From contig NZ_JBBBNV010000004.1 of the NCBI RefSeq assembly GCF_037137075.1, positions 124,001 to 188,000 on the forward strand: DNA of 64,000 nucleotides. Reading direction: 5' to 3'. A program made the position numbers and the translations under genes. The notes beneath the pieces were generated by a model, which saw only the letters and a program-made list of their open reading frames with translations, did not search any database and was not told the origin of the DNA. Origin of the DNA: JBBBNV01 sp037137075 (GTDB taxonomy: Bacteria; Bacillota; Bacilli; Paenibacillales; NBRC-103111). Numbering within the stretch: the first letter of the stretch is position 1; every line of letters begins with the position of its first letter. Positions 36,439 to 45,812 of the stretch are shown in pieces.

Positions 36439-36858
36439 TTGAAAATATCAACTAAAGGCCGTTACGGGCTTACAATCATGATGGAACTTGCAGTACGGTT
36501 CGGAGAAGGGCCGACTTCACTCAAAAGCATTGCCGAGAAGCATCAGCTTTCGGAGCATTATTTGGAGCAGCTGGTTGCCCCGCTGCGCAACGCCGGGCTT
36601 GTCAAGAGCATCCGCGGGGCGTACGGCGGTTATATTTTGTCCCGCAATCCGGAGGAAATTACTTCCGGCGATGTCATTCGTGTTCTGGAAGGCCCAATCA
36701 GTCCGGTAGATTTCACAGAAGAAGACGATCCGGCCAAAAGAGATCTCTGGATTCGTATTAAGAACAGCATCGCCGAGGTTCTTGATTCCACCAACCTTGC
36801 AGATTTGATTGCTTTCAAGGACGAAGGCGTGAACGACAACTATATGTTTTATATTTAA
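36439..36858 (+). CDS. cymR: Rrf2-family regulator CymR
   Basis: A 139-aa winged-helix regulator very similar in pattern to B. subtilis CymR (start MKISTKGRYGLTIMMELA, then SEHYLEQLVAPLRNAGLVKS and RGAYGGYIL). It lacks the three cysteines of iron-sulfur Rrf2 proteins such as IscR, as CymR does. CymR with CysK represses sulfur and cysteine uptake genes when cysteine is ample. TTG 36439 follows GAGGTG. The neighbour is a cysteine desulfurase, tying regulation to sulfur use. Confidence 0.9.
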   Translation: MKISTKGRYGLTIMMELAVRFGEGPTSLKSIAEKHQLSEHYLEQLVAPLRNAGLVKSIRGAYGGYILSRNPEEITSGDVIRVLEGPISPVDFTEEDDPAKRDLWIRIKNSIAEVLDSTNLADLIAFKDEGVNDNYMFYI

Positions 36859-36900
36859 CCCGGGCCATTCGGCCCGGTACAGTTAAAGAACGGGGAAGCC

Positions 36901-38055
36901 ATGAGTATTTATCTGGATTACGCAGCCAGCACACCGGTGCGGCCTGAGGTTTTGGAAGCAATGCTTCCTTATTTCACGACTGGATTCGGCAATGCCAGCA
37001 GTCTGCATGCTTATGGCAGGGAAGCGAAGCTCGCCTTGAGCGCATCGCGCGACGCCATGGCCGCCGCTCTGGGTTGTAAGCCCTCGGAGCTGGTATTTAC
37101 AAGCGGCGGAACCGAAAGCGACAATCTCGCCTTATTCGGCGCCATTGCCGGTTCTTCTGCAGGCCCGGGCAAAAAGCATATCGTCACGACCCAAATCGAG
37201 CACCACGCGGTTCTGCATGCCTGCGGCCAACTGGAGCAGCGGGGCGTGGAGGTTACGTATGTAGCTCCGGACAAGCAGGGCTATGTCGATGTGACGCGTA
37301 TTGAAGCCGCTTTGCAGCCGCATACGGTCTTAATTAGCGTCATGCTTGCGAATAATGAAGTAGGCACAATTCAGCCTGTACAGGAAATCGGGGAGCTGGC
37401 CCGGAAGCGCGGGATCACATTTCATGTTGACGCGGTTCAGGCGCTGGCCACGGAGCAGCTGGATTTGTCGATTCTGCCCGTTGACCTGATGAGCTTCTCT
37501 GCGCACAAGATCGGCGGTCCGAAGGGGATCGGTCTGCTCTATGCTTCCGGCAAGCAGCGTATCGCCTCCCAGCTGTTTGGCGGCTCTCAGGAGCGCGGAA
37601 GACGCGCCGGAACGGAAAATATTCCGGCTATCGTCGGCTTTGCGCAGGCTCTGACCATGGCGAAGCAGCAGCAGAAGGGGCACCGCGCCCACCTGGAAGA
37701 GCTTCGGCATACGATGCTTTCTCTACTTGAAGACAAGCTTCCGTCCTCGGCTTTTATTGTTAACGGACATCCTGTCATGCGAATACCGCATATTTTGAAC
37801 ATAAGCTTCCCCGGCGTCTCGACCGAGACCATGCTCATGAATCTGGACCTGGCGGGCGTTTGTGCCGCAAGCGGCTCCGCCTGCTCCTCGGGCTCTCTGG
37901 AGACCTCTCATGTTCTAAGAAGCATGGGTCTTTCGGAGGAGATTGCCGGCTCTGCGATTCGATTCAGCTTCGGCTTCGACACCACTCGTGAAGAAATTGT
38001 GACAACTGCACACACAACTGCAACCATTCTTGAAAGATTACGTAGTAGGTTGTAA
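36901..38055 (+). CDS. Cysteine desulfurase (IscS/NifS-like, YrvO type)
   Basis: A 384-aa PLP enzyme taking sulfur from cysteine. The PLP lysine is Lys203 (SFSAHKIGGPKG) and the persulfide cysteine Cys328 lies in ASGSACSSGSLETSHVL. Position after cymR and near mnmA matches B. subtilis YrvO, the desulfurase serving MnmA, so sulfur delivery to tRNA is the likely main role; iron-sulfur assembly is possible. It begins 43 bases after cymR with GAACGGGG-type spacing. Confidence 0.92.
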   Translation: MSIYLDYAASTPVRPEVLEAMLPYFTTGFGNASSLHAYGREAKLALSASRDAMAAALGCKPSELVFTSGGTESDNLALFGAIAGSSAGPGKKHIVTTQIEHHAVLHACGQLEQRGVEVTYVAPDKQGYVDVTRIEAALQPHTVLISVMLANNEVGTIQPVQEIGELARKRGITFHVDAVQALATEQLDLSILPVDLMSFSAHKIGGPKGIGLLYASGKQRIASQLFGGSQERGRRAGTENIPAIVGFAQALTMAKQQQKGHRAHLEELRHTMLSLLEDKLPSSAFIVNGHPVMRIPHILNISFPGVSTETMLMNLDLAGVCAASGSACSSGSLETSHVLRSMGLSEEIAGSAIRFSFGFDTTREEIVTTAHTTATILERLRSRL

Positions 38056-38059
38056 GTAA

Positions 38060-38082
38060 GGTTCAGGATTGAACCGTTTTCA
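38060..38082 (+). terminator. Weak hairpin after the cysteine desulfurase
   Basis: GGTTCA/TGAACC with a four-base loop, then GTTTT. Another perfect eight-base-pair stem (GATTATCC/GGATAATC) lies at about 38104-38138; together they suggest structured RNA before the PRC-barrel gene. Confidence 0.4.
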
Positions 38083-38260
38083 GGGTGGTGATCGTAACGA
38101 GAGCGATTATCCGTTTTTGTTTGGCCGGATGGATAATCAATAAGGATCGCCTGTTGATATTATTTGGAGGCGAATCCGATTTCGGAAGTGCATAAAGGTA
38201 ATCCGCTTCGGGGTACGATAAGCCCATTATAGACCAAGCTTTGGTAGGGGGCTGTCGGCT

Positions 38261-38785
38261 TTGCGGAAAGCGCATGACATCATTGGTTTACCTATTATTG
38301 AAATTAGCGGCGGAACACAGCTTGGTATTGTCAAGGACCTCGTCATTGGCGAACGGCTGGCGCTGACGCATATCGTCGTAGAGACGAAGCAGTGGTTTTC
38401 CTCACCCAAGGGCATTCCCGAGCCGCATTTATTGTCAGTCGGGCCGCACGCGGTAACTGTGCAGGATGAAGAAGCCATCATGGCATTGGAGCTTCCGGCA
38501 GGAAGCAGTATGCTGCTGGACGGAGGCTCGAAGCTGAAGGGGCTTCCCGTGATGACGGTCAACGGACAACGGCTTGGATTTTTGCAGGATGTTTATTTTG
38601 AGGAAATAATGGGTAAACCAATAACAGGTTATGAACTATCGGATGGTTTCATTTCAGACTTAACGGAAGGGCGGAAATGGCTGCCGGCGCCTGGGCAGAT
38701 TACGGTCGGAACCGACGCCATTATAGTGCCTTTACATAGCGAGCAGCATCTGAAGGAAATCGATATGAGTATAAAACCAATATAA
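38261..38785 (+). CDS. PRC-barrel domain protein (YrrD-like)
   Basis: A 174-aa protein made of two PRC-barrel repeats (about 3-75 and 88-165). The first includes GLPIIEISGGTQLGIVKDLVIG, the second GLPVMTVNGQRLGFLQDVYF. TTG 38261 is preceded by TAGGGGG. PRC barrels bind RNA or protein partners; B. subtilis yrrD occupies a matching place. Function unknown. Confidence 0.75.
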   Translation: MRKAHDIIGLPIIEISGGTQLGIVKDLVIGERLALTHIVVETKQWFSSPKGIPEPHLLSVGPHAVTVQDEEAIMALELPAGSSMLLDGGSKLKGLPVMTVNGQRLGFLQDVYFEEIMGKPITGYELSDGFISDLTEGRKWLPAPGQITVGTDAIIVPLHSEQHLKEIDMSIKPI

Positions 38786-38805
38786 ATCGGAAATAGGGTG
38801 AAATC

Positions 38806-39003
38806 ATGTTAAAATGTCCGAATTGCGGCTCCAAGGATATTGGTAAAATCGGCTCGCATCAGTACTATTGCTGGAGCTGCTTCATCGAGCTCGCTGTGAA
38901 TGGCGACAAGATGTCGGTGTATCAGGTGGAAGAAGACGGTACACTGAGCTCACTCGATGATTTGTTCTTTGAAGAGGAAGTGCCTCAAGTACACGCCAAC
39001 TAA
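38806..39003 (+). CDS. Small zinc-ribbon protein
   Basis: A 65-aa protein with MLKCPNCGSKDIGKIG and YYCWSC forming a four-cysteine zinc ribbon, then an acidic tail. AGGGTGA precedes the ATG. It follows the PRC-barrel gene by 20 bases and is followed by a terminator, so the two form a unit. Role unknown. Confidence 0.75.
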   Translation: MLKCPNCGSKDIGKIGSHQYYCWSCFIELAVNGDKMSVYQVEEDGTLSSLDDLFFEEEVPQVHAN

Positions 39004-39068
39004 CGGGGACGAGGGATGAATGTATCGAACAGATACGAACCCTTGCACCGAATTGCAGCTTGTACATC

Positions 39069-39117
39069 GCATCCGCTTTGCTTGCCGGATTCCCCGGCGG
39101 CAGAGCGGATGTTTTTG
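39069..39117 (+). terminator. Terminator after the zinc-ribbon gene
   Basis: CATCCGCT pairs with AGCGGATG, with an inner GCCGG/CCGGC stem, then five T. Confidence 0.85.
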
Positions 39118-39190
39118 TGTTATGGCGATTAATGGGAAGAGGGAGTACACATACTAAGCTCATCAAAATACCGTCACCGGAGGTGGACCT

Positions 39191-40258
39191 GTGAACCGGT
39201 TCTGGTCAAACCGATGGACAACAACCGGGCTGGCGGCACTGCTTGTGCTGGTTGTGTTATATTTGCTCCTGTTGATTAAGCCGATCCTGCTGGGCGTTTT
39301 TGCTTTTCTCAAGGCGGTGTTGGCTCCATTCCTCATCGCCATAGCCATCTCCTATGTGCTCAATCCGATTGTCGCCTCGCTCAACAAGCGCAAGGTGCCC
39401 CGGACGATGGCGGTTCTGCTCATTTACACCGTTTTTATTACATGCGTGATTGTGTTCCTGATGAATATCATTCCGATGATGATGCGCCAGATGCAGGAAA
39501 TCAACGAGCATATGCCGCAGCTGACGATGCGGGCCCAGAGCCTGTATGACGGACTTCACGGCAATCGGCTTATGCCTGACGGCGTGCGCAGCGGCGTCAA
39601 TCAGGCTATTACGGAGCTGGAAAACGGCATCGCATCGGCGGTATCCGGATTTGTCGACAATATCGGGGTAACGATCAACTACGTGATGGTCGCCTTTATC
39701 GTGCCGTTCCTGGCGTTTTACATTTTGAAGGATGTAGACGGTATTCAAAAGGGGCTGCTGGCCGTCATTCCCAAAGCTCACCGGCAGACGGCCGTGAAGC
39801 TGTTTCTGGATATTGACACGGCGCTCGGCAATTATGTTCGCGGCCAGTTCCTCGTTTGTCTGGTCATCGGCGTCTTGGCTTATATCGGATACTGGATGAT
39901 CGGTATGCCGTACGCGCTGCTGTTGGCCAGTATTGTAGCGGTATTCAACATTATCCCGTATTTGGGACCTTTTTTCGGCGCTGCGCCAGCCCTGGTTATG
40001 GCATCCACCGTATCGTTGAAAATGATGCTGCTCGTCGCGGTAGTCAACGTCGTCTGCCAAATTCTTGAGGGCAATGTCATCTCTCCCCAAATCGTCGGGC
40101 GTACGCTTCATATGCACCCGCTTTTCATTATTTTTGCTTTGCTTGTCGGCGGCGAAGTGGCGGGGGTTACGGGGCTAATTCTCGCTGTTCCGTTTTTTGC
40201 CGTAGGCAAGGTGATACTCCAGCATGTGTTTCTGTACTATATACAACGGCCGAAGTGA
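39191..40258 (+). CDS. AI-2E family transporter (YrrI-like)
   Basis: A 355-aa membrane protein of the AI-2E (PerM/TqsA) family with about eight helices. The N-terminal PFLIAIAISYVLNPIVASL and the C-terminal IIPYLGPFFGAAPALV, NVISPQIVGRTL and HPLFIIFALLVGGEV blocks are typical. GTG 39191 follows GGAGGTGG. The B. subtilis homologue yrrI also lies upstream of alaS. Substrate not known. Confidence 0.88.
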   Translation: MNRFWSNRWTTTGLAALLVLVVLYLLLLIKPILLGVFAFLKAVLAPFLIAIAISYVLNPIVASLNKRKVPRTMAVLLIYTVFITCVIVFLMNIIPMMMRQMQEINEHMPQLTMRAQSLYDGLHGNRLMPDGVRSGVNQAITELENGIASAVSGFVDNIGVTINYVMVAFIVPFLAFYILKDVDGIQKGLLAVIPKAHRQTAVKLFLDIDTALGNYVRGQFLVCLVIGVLAYIGYWMIGMPYALLLASIVAVFNIIPYLGPFFGAAPALVMASTVSLKMMLLVAVVNVVCQILEGNVISPQIVGRTLHMHPLFIIFALLVGGEVAGVTGLILAVPFFAVGKVILQHVFLYYIQRPK

Positions 40259-40276
40259 AACCTTGGGCCGTTTTTG
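40246..40276 (+). terminator. Terminator overlapping the end of the AI-2E gene
   Basis: ACGGCC (within the last codons) pairs with GGCCGT, followed by five T. Confidence 0.7.
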
Positions 40277-40337
40277 TCGTATTAAAGAACGAAAAGAAAA
40301 TAATGGATGAAATCCAAAACAAGGAAGGGCGGATGCC

Positions 40338-40871
40338 ATGGCTGAACTGTACTGGGGATGTCTTCTTGGCGGTTTGCTGTTTACGCTCGTTACTGTGCTT
40401 TTTGGAGACCTGATCGGTAATTGGTTGGACGGATGGTTTGACTTCATGTCCCTGGAAGGGCATGGTGCGCTGCAGCCGATTGTAATCATCGGCGGGATTA
40501 CAGCATTTGGCGGGGCCGGGGTGCTGCTCGGCAAGTATACCAGTCTGGGCGGAGCGGCCACAGCTCTCTTTTCTTTAGGATTTGCTTTCCTGCTGTCCAT
40601 CGGTGTGTATTTTCTTTATGTGAAGCCGATGGAACGAAGTGAGAATTCAACGGGCTATTCCATCGGCGAGCTTGCAGGCAAAATCGGCGAGGTGTCCATT
40701 CCGATTCCGCCGCGAGGCTATGGGGAAGTGCTTGTTCGGGTTGGCGGGGCCGGAGTGACCGGGCAGCTTGCAGCCAGCTTCGACGGCAGCCTGATTGAAG
40801 CCGGGCAGCGGGTCGTTGTGGTAGAGATACGAGACGGAACCTTATTCGTATCGCCGCTTGAAACGGTGTAA
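40338..40871 (+). CDS. NfeD-family membrane protein (YuaF-like flotillin partner)
   Basis: A 177-aa protein with three or four membrane segments (about 5-25, 45-65, 70-92) and a C-terminal OB-fold (GKIGEVSIPIPPRGYGEVLV, then GQRVVVVEIRDGTLFV). This matches NfeD1b proteins, which are encoded beside flotillins. It ends 54 bases before floT, forming the operon that corresponds to B. subtilis yuaF-floT, where YuaF organises flotillin membrane foci. Confidence 0.85.
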   Translation: MAELYWGCLLGGLLFTLVTVLFGDLIGNWLDGWFDFMSLEGHGALQPIVIIGGITAFGGAGVLLGKYTSLGGAATALFSLGFAFLLSIGVYFLYVKPMERSENSTGYSIGELAGKIGEVSIPIPPRGYGEVLVRVGGAGVTGQLAASFDGSLIEAGQRVVVVEIRDGTLFVSPLETV

Positions 40872-40925
40872 TCGCAACCATTGTAAGTAACCCATGTAAA
40901 AATGAAAGATTGAGAGGAGAATTTC

Positions 40926-42479
40926 ATGAATTTTTCGGACGCTATGCTTGTTCCTGTTATCGTCATTGGAGTTATCGTTATTCTGGGGCTTGCCTTCTGG
41001 GCGAGATACAAAACCGTCAGTCCGGATGAAGCTATGATTGTGACCGGTTCATTTCTCGGCAGCAGAAACGTATTGTCCGATGAGACCGGACGCAGCGTCA
41101 AAATCGTACGCGGCGGCGGGGCCTTCATTCTTCCGATTTTCCAAAAAGCAGAATTCCTGTCTCTTCTCTCGCATAAGCTGGATGTCTCCACGCCGGAGGT
41201 ATACTCGGAGCAGGGAGTTCCGGTCATGGCGGACGGAGTTGCTATTATCAAAATCGGCGGTTCCGTCGAGGATGTAGCCACTGCCGCCGAGCAGTTCATG
41301 GGCAAGCCGACCGAAGGGCTGAAGATGGAGGCCCAGGAAGTTCTGGAGGGTCATCTGCGGGCGATTCTCGGAACGATGACCGTGGAGGAAATCTACAAAA
41401 ACCGGGACAAATTCGCCCAGGAAGTACAAAACGTCGCAACCAGAGACTTGAAAAAAATGGGACTTCAAATCGTCTCGTTCACCATCAAGGATTTGCGGGA
41501 TAAGAACGGGTATTTGGAAGCGCTGGGCCGCCCGCGCATCGCTGCGGTGAAGCGGGATGCGGAGATTGCACAGGCCGAAGCCGTACGGGATGCGCGTGTA
41601 CAGAAGGCCAAGGCGGACCAGGAGGCGCAGAAGGCTGAGCTGCTGCGGGATACGAACATTGCCGAAGCGACCAAGGAGAAGGAGCTGAAGGTGTCCTCCT
41701 TTAAAAAAGAGCAGGATCTTGCCCGCGCGGAAGCCGATCAGTCCTACGCGATTCAGGAAGCGCGCTCCAAGCAAAGCGTAGTTGAAGAGCAGATGAAGGT
41801 CGAGCTCGTCCGCAAGGAGCGGGAGATTGACCTGGAAACGAAGGAAATCCAGAAGCGTGAACGCCAGTATGACGCGGAGATTAAGAAAAAAGCGGAAGCG
41901 GACCGCTATGCGGTGGAACAGGCGGCAGAGGCGGAAAAAGCGCGCAAAATGAAGGAAGCGGATGCGACGCAGTACCGGATTGAAGCGGAAGCCAGAGCGA
42001 ATGCCGAGCAGCAGCGGCTGGCGGGTCTGGCGGAGGCTGATGCGGAGCGTGCCAAAGGGACAGCGGAGGCGGAGGTTATCCGGCTGCGCGGTTTGGCCGA
42101 AGCGGAAGCGAAGCAGAAGCTGGCGGAAGCCTTCGAACGGTTTGGCGAGGCCGCTGTTCTCGATATTATTGTGAAGATGCTGCCTGAGCTGGCCGGCAAA
42201 ATCGCTGAGCCGCTGAAAGGAATCGACAAGCTCACGGTCGTTGATACCGGGAACGGCGAAGGAGCTGCCCGGGTCAGCAACTATGTCACCTCGCTCATGG
42301 CTACAGCGCCTGAAATGCTGAAGAGCGTATCGGGAATCGATGTAGAGCAATTAATTAAAGGGTTCACTCAGCGCAGCTCGCAGCCTTTAATTACGGATAA
42401 CGGCGAGGGGCGGAGGGAACGTGCGGCGAAGCTGTCTGCGAGCAGCCTGCCCAAAGGACCTGAAGCAGACAGCGAGTAA
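40926..42479 (+). CDS. floT: Flotillin FloT
   Basis: A 517-aa SPFH-domain protein. An N-terminal hydrophobic hairpin (about 6-25) anchors it to the inner face of the membrane; the SPFH domain covers about 40-210; then long Glu/Ala-rich heptads (about 215-400, EAEKARKMKEADATQYRIEA-type) form a coiled coil. Length is near B. subtilis FloT (509). It marks functional membrane microdomains that support signalling and secretion. In B. subtilis the pair is at another locus. Confidence 0.93.
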   Translation: MNFSDAMLVPVIVIGVIVILGLAFWARYKTVSPDEAMIVTGSFLGSRNVLSDETGRSVKIVRGGGAFILPIFQKAEFLSLLSHKLDVSTPEVYSEQGVPVMADGVAIIKIGGSVEDVATAAEQFMGKPTEGLKMEAQEVLEGHLRAILGTMTVEEIYKNRDKFAQEVQNVATRDLKKMGLQIVSFTIKDLRDKNGYLEALGRPRIAAVKRDAEIAQAEAVRDARVQKAKADQEAQKAELLRDTNIAEATKEKELKVSSFKKEQDLARAEADQSYAIQEARSKQSVVEEQMKVELVRKEREIDLETKEIQKRERQYDAEIKKKAEADRYAVEQAAEAEKARKMKEADATQYRIEAEARANAEQQRLAGLAEADAERAKGTAEAEVIRLRGLAEAEAKQKLAEAFERFGEAAVLDIIVKMLPELAGKIAEPLKGIDKLTVVDTGNGEGAARVSNYVTSLMATAPEMLKSVSGIDVEQLIKGFTQRSSQPLITDNGEGRRERAAKLSASSLPKGPEADSE

Positions 42480-42571
42480 ATGATAGCTGGCGCGGGCGGG
42501 ACGCCTGAACGGATATGCCGGTCTAAGCGGCCCGTTCGAAGAAAGTCCGCCGTATGATACAGATATAGGGG

Positions 42572-42611
42572 CCTCCAATGCGAATAAAGCCATTCGCCAT
42601 TGGAGGTTTTG
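42572..42611 (+). terminator. Terminator after floT
   Basis: CCTCCAATG pairs with CATTGGAGG, inner CGAAT/ATTCG, then TTTT. Confidence 0.8.
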
Positions 42612-42726
42612 TGCATTGCGCGACTTCTTCCTCTAGGGGCAGCCGCCGGGTTGTAAATGGCTGACGGTTAAGCTGGTTTACTATGAAATGCCTTGCGTGC
42701 CGGAAGCGGCGCAGTCCCTGCCAGCG

Positions 42727-42755
42727 TTGACATTGTCGCGCCGGAGGCTTATAAT
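42727..42755 (+). promoter_or_regulatory. Sigma-A promoter of the alaS T-box transcript
   Basis: TTGACA (42727-42732), 17-base spacer, TATAAT (42750-42755): a perfect consensus. Confidence 0.85.
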
Positions 42756-42761
42756 TTTCAT

Positions 42762-43066
42762 GGATAAACGAACCATAACGACAATACGTTGATGGAAACC
42801 AGTATGCCGTTTTTATGCATATACCAGAGAGAAGGCTCCGGCAGGAAGCAAGCGCTTTTTGCATGGCTGGGAGAGTCTTTATATCGCAGGCCGGCAGAAG
42901 CAAATTTCAGAGTGCGGATGAACTCCGCCGGCATTTGGACCCGTTATCGTCCAATACAAGGCGATTGCCGCCGCAGTAGCTTGCGTAAGCTCTGCAGGGG
43001 TGCAATAACCAGGGTGGTACCGCGAGACAGCTCGTCCCTGATTTATAGGGGCGTTTTATTTTTTTA
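42762..43066 (+). promoter_or_regulatory. T-box leader of alaS
   Basis: The T-box AGGGTGGTACCGCG is at 43011-43024 and the terminator CGTCCCT/AGGGGCG with a T-rich tail at 43033-43066. The stem I signature CAGAGAG occurs near 42828. The best specifier candidate is GCA (42861-42863), an Ala codon, and UGGU fits A73 of tRNA-Ala. It links alaS transcription to uncharged tRNA-Ala. Confidence 0.92.
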
Positions 43067-43095
43067 TGGAGACCTTGAAGGAGGAAGATGGCGAG

Positions 43096-45720
43096 ATGAA
43101 AGCAAGTGTTGTACGCCAGAAATGGCTTGATTTTTTTGCGAGCAAGGGGCACCATATTGAGCCCAGCGCTTCGCTAGTGCCTCATAATGACCCGTCCCTG
43201 CTGTGGATTAATGCCGGTATGGCGCCGCTGAAGGCATACTTTGACGGCCGGGTAAAGCCGGAAAATCCGCGGATCGCCAACTCGCAGAAATGCATCCGTA
43301 CCAATGACATTGAGAACGTGGGCAAAACCCGCCGCCACCATACCTTTTTCGAAATGCTCGGCAACTTCTCGATTGGGGATTATTTCAAGGAAGAGGCCAT
43401 TACCTGGGCGTGGGAATTCCTGACCGACCCGAAATGGATTGGCTTTGATCCGGAGCGCCTGTCGGTGACCGTATACCCGGAGGATACCGAAGCTTTTGAT
43501 TTCTGGAATAAGAAGATCGGCTTGCCGGCGGAGCGCATCTACAAGCTGCAGGATAACTTCTGGGACATCGGGGAAGGGCCGTGCGGACCTTGTACGGAAA
43601 TTTTTTACGACCGCGGTGAAAAATATGGCGATCTCTCCGATCCGGAATGCACGCCGGGCGGCGAGAACGAGCGGTTCCTAGAGGTATGGAACCTGGTGTT
43701 CTCCCAATTCAATCATAATAAGGACGGCAGCTACACGCCGCTTCCGAACAAAAATATTGATACCGGTGCCGGGCTGGAGCGTCTGAGCTCCATTTTGCAG
43801 GATGTGGATTCGAACTTTGATACGGATCTGTTCATGCCGATCATCGAGGCGGCTTGCAAAATCGCAGGTGTGAAATATAAAGCTAAGCCGGAATATGACG
43901 TGGCGCTGAAGGTCATTGCCGACCATATCCGGACGGTAGCCTTCTCGGTCGGCGACGGTGTGCAGCCTTCGAACGAGGGACGGGGCTACGTAATCCGCCG
44001 CCTGCTGCGCCGTGCTGTCCGCTACGGGAAGACAATCGGCATCGATAAGCCGTTCCTGTACCAGCTTACCGCCGTTGTGGGCGAGGTCATGGGCGTATAC
44101 TATCCGGAGGTTGTGGAGAAACGGGAATTCATCGAAAAGGTTATCCGTATCGAAGAAGAACGGTTCCACGAGACGCTGTCGGACGGGCTTGCCCTTTTGT
44201 CGGCGCTCATTGAGGAAACCCGGAAAACGGGACAATCCGTTATTAACGGCTCGGACGCATTCAAGCTGTACGACACCTACGGCTTCCCGTTTGACCTGAC
44301 GGAGGATTTCGCTTCGGAGCAGGGGATGACGGTTGACCGGGCCGGCTTTGACACGGCTATGGAAGAGCAGCGTGAGCGCGGCCGGAGCGGCCGGAGCAAT
44401 GAAGGCAGCATGAAGGTCCAAGGCGGACCGCTGAGCGATTTGACGGTTAAAAGCGAGTTTGTTGGATATACTGAATTGGTAACAACTGCTAATGTGGCTG
44501 CGATTGTGCTTCATAATGAGCGGGTGGACCTTGTTGGCGAAGGGCAGACCTGCCAGGTTATTCTGGACCGCACCCCGTTCTATGCGGAAAGCGGCGGTCA
44601 AACGAGCGATAAAGGCGTTATCGTGGGCGGCAGCGTCAAGCTTGAAGTGGAGGAAGTCGGCAAAGCGCCGAACGGCCAGCATGTGCACACAGTCCGAATC
44701 GCCAGCGGTACGCTCCGCCAAGGAGAAGCGGTGACGGCGCAGGTGGATGCTTCTTCCCGGGAGAGCATTATTAAGAACCACACTGCAACCCACCTGATGC
44801 ATAAAGCATTGAAGGAAGTTCTGGGCGAGCATGCTAATCAGGCGGGATCGCTTGTCGAGGCCGATCGTCTGCGTTTTGACTTCTCTCATTTTGGCAGTGT
44901 AACATCGGAGGAGCTGGCGGATATTGAGCGCCGGGTCAATGAGCAGATCTGGAAAGGAACACCGGTTGTCATCCAGCAAATGGCCATTGCTGAAGCGAAG
45001 GCGATGGGGGCTATGGCGCTTTTCGGTGAAAAATACGGCGATATTGTCCGGGTTGTTCAGGTTGGCGATTACAGCATTGAGCTGTGCGGCGGCTGCCATG
45101 TGTCGAACACAGCTGAAATCGGGCTGTTCAAAATCGTGAGCGAAAGCGGGATCGGCTCCGGGGTGCGCCGGATCGAAGCGGTTAGCGGACGCGGCGCATA
45201 TGAATATATGGAAGGGCAGCTGCAGCTGCTGAAGGATGCGGCGGCGCTGCTGAAATCGAATATTCAAGACGTGCCGAAGCGCATCGAGGGCTTAAACGGG
45301 CAAATCCGCGAGCTTTCACGCGAGAATGAATCGCTGCGCGGCAAGCTGAGCCGCATTGAAGCCGGATCGCTGGATCAACAAATCCAGACAGTGGAGGGTG
45401 TTCAGCTTCTCGCAGTACAAGTAAGCGCGGCGGATATGGATTCGCTTCGCAGCATTGTTGACGAGGTGAAGGGGAAAATCTCCTCCGGCGTCATTTTGCT
45501 GGGCGCAGCAGCGGAAGATAAGGTGAACCTGGTTGCTGCGGTTACGCCGGATTTGGTTGCAAAAGGCTATCACGCGGGCAAGCTGATTAAGGAAGCCGCA
45601 TCGCGGTGCGGCGGCGGCGGCGGCGGACGCCCCGATATGGCTCAGGCCGGGGGCAAGGACCCATCGAAGCTTGCGGAAGCACTGGCGTATGCGTCGGAAT
45701 GGGTCAAGCAGCAAGCATAA
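43096..45720 (+). CDS. alaS: Alanyl-tRNA synthetase
   Basis: An 874-aa class II synthetase. The aminoacylation core (RTNDIENVGKTRRHHTFFEM), the editing domain with HTATH and CGGCH zinc/catalytic ligands, and the C-terminal DHHA1 domain with a glycine-rich GGGGGGRPDMAQAGG loop are all present. ATG 43096 has AAGGAGG upstream and gives the family start MKASVVRQKWLDFF; the in-frame ATG 43066 lies in the terminator T-run. Under T-box control. Confidence 0.97.
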   Translation: MKASVVRQKWLDFFASKGHHIEPSASLVPHNDPSLLWINAGMAPLKAYFDGRVKPENPRIANSQKCIRTNDIENVGKTRRHHTFFEMLGNFSIGDYFKEEAITWAWEFLTDPKWIGFDPERLSVTVYPEDTEAFDFWNKKIGLPAERIYKLQDNFWDIGEGPCGPCTEIFYDRGEKYGDLSDPECTPGGENERFLEVWNLVFSQFNHNKDGSYTPLPNKNIDTGAGLERLSSILQDVDSNFDTDLFMPIIEAACKIAGVKYKAKPEYDVALKVIADHIRTVAFSVGDGVQPSNEGRGYVIRRLLRRAVRYGKTIGIDKPFLYQLTAVVGEVMGVYYPEVVEKREFIEKVIRIEEERFHETLSDGLALLSALIEETRKTGQSVINGSDAFKLYDTYGFPFDLTEDFASEQGMTVDRAGFDTAMEEQRERGRSGRSNEGSMKVQGGPLSDLTVKSEFVGYTELVTTANVAAIVLHNERVDLVGEGQTCQVILDRTPFYAESGGQTSDKGVIVGGSVKLEVEEVGKAPNGQHVHTVRIASGTLRQGEAVTAQVDASSRESIIKNHTATHLMHKALKEVLGEHANQAGSLVEADRLRFDFSHFGSVTSEELADIERRVNEQIWKGTPVVIQQMAIAEAKAMGAMALFGEKYGDIVRVVQVGDYSIELCGGCHVSNTAEIGLFKIVSESGIGSGVRRIEAVSGRGAYEYMEGQLQLLKDAAALLKSNIQDVPKRIEGLNGQIRELSRENESLRGKLSRIEAGSLDQQIQTVEGVQLLAVQVSAADMDSLRSIVDEVKGKISSGVILLGAAAEDKVNLVAAVTPDLVAKGYHAGKLIKEAASRCGGGGGGRPDMAQAGGKDPSKLAEALAYASEWVKQQA

Positions 45721-45743
45721 TTTTTAGCGAAAAAAAGGAATTT

Positions 45744-45812
45744 ATGGCCAGACGGAGAATACTAACAATGATAAGTACTTATCTTCACTGGGTCAGGGGG
45801 TGCTGGCAATGA
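45744..45812 (+). CDS. Possible 22-residue leader peptide coupled to ireB
   Basis: MARRRILTMISTYLHWVRGC-type peptide with AAGGAA six bases before its ATG. Its TGA overlaps the ireB ATG (ATGA), an arrangement that allows translational coupling. Arg- and Trp-containing, no known family. It might be chance. Confidence 0.3.
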   Translation: MARRRILTMISTYLHWVRGCWQ

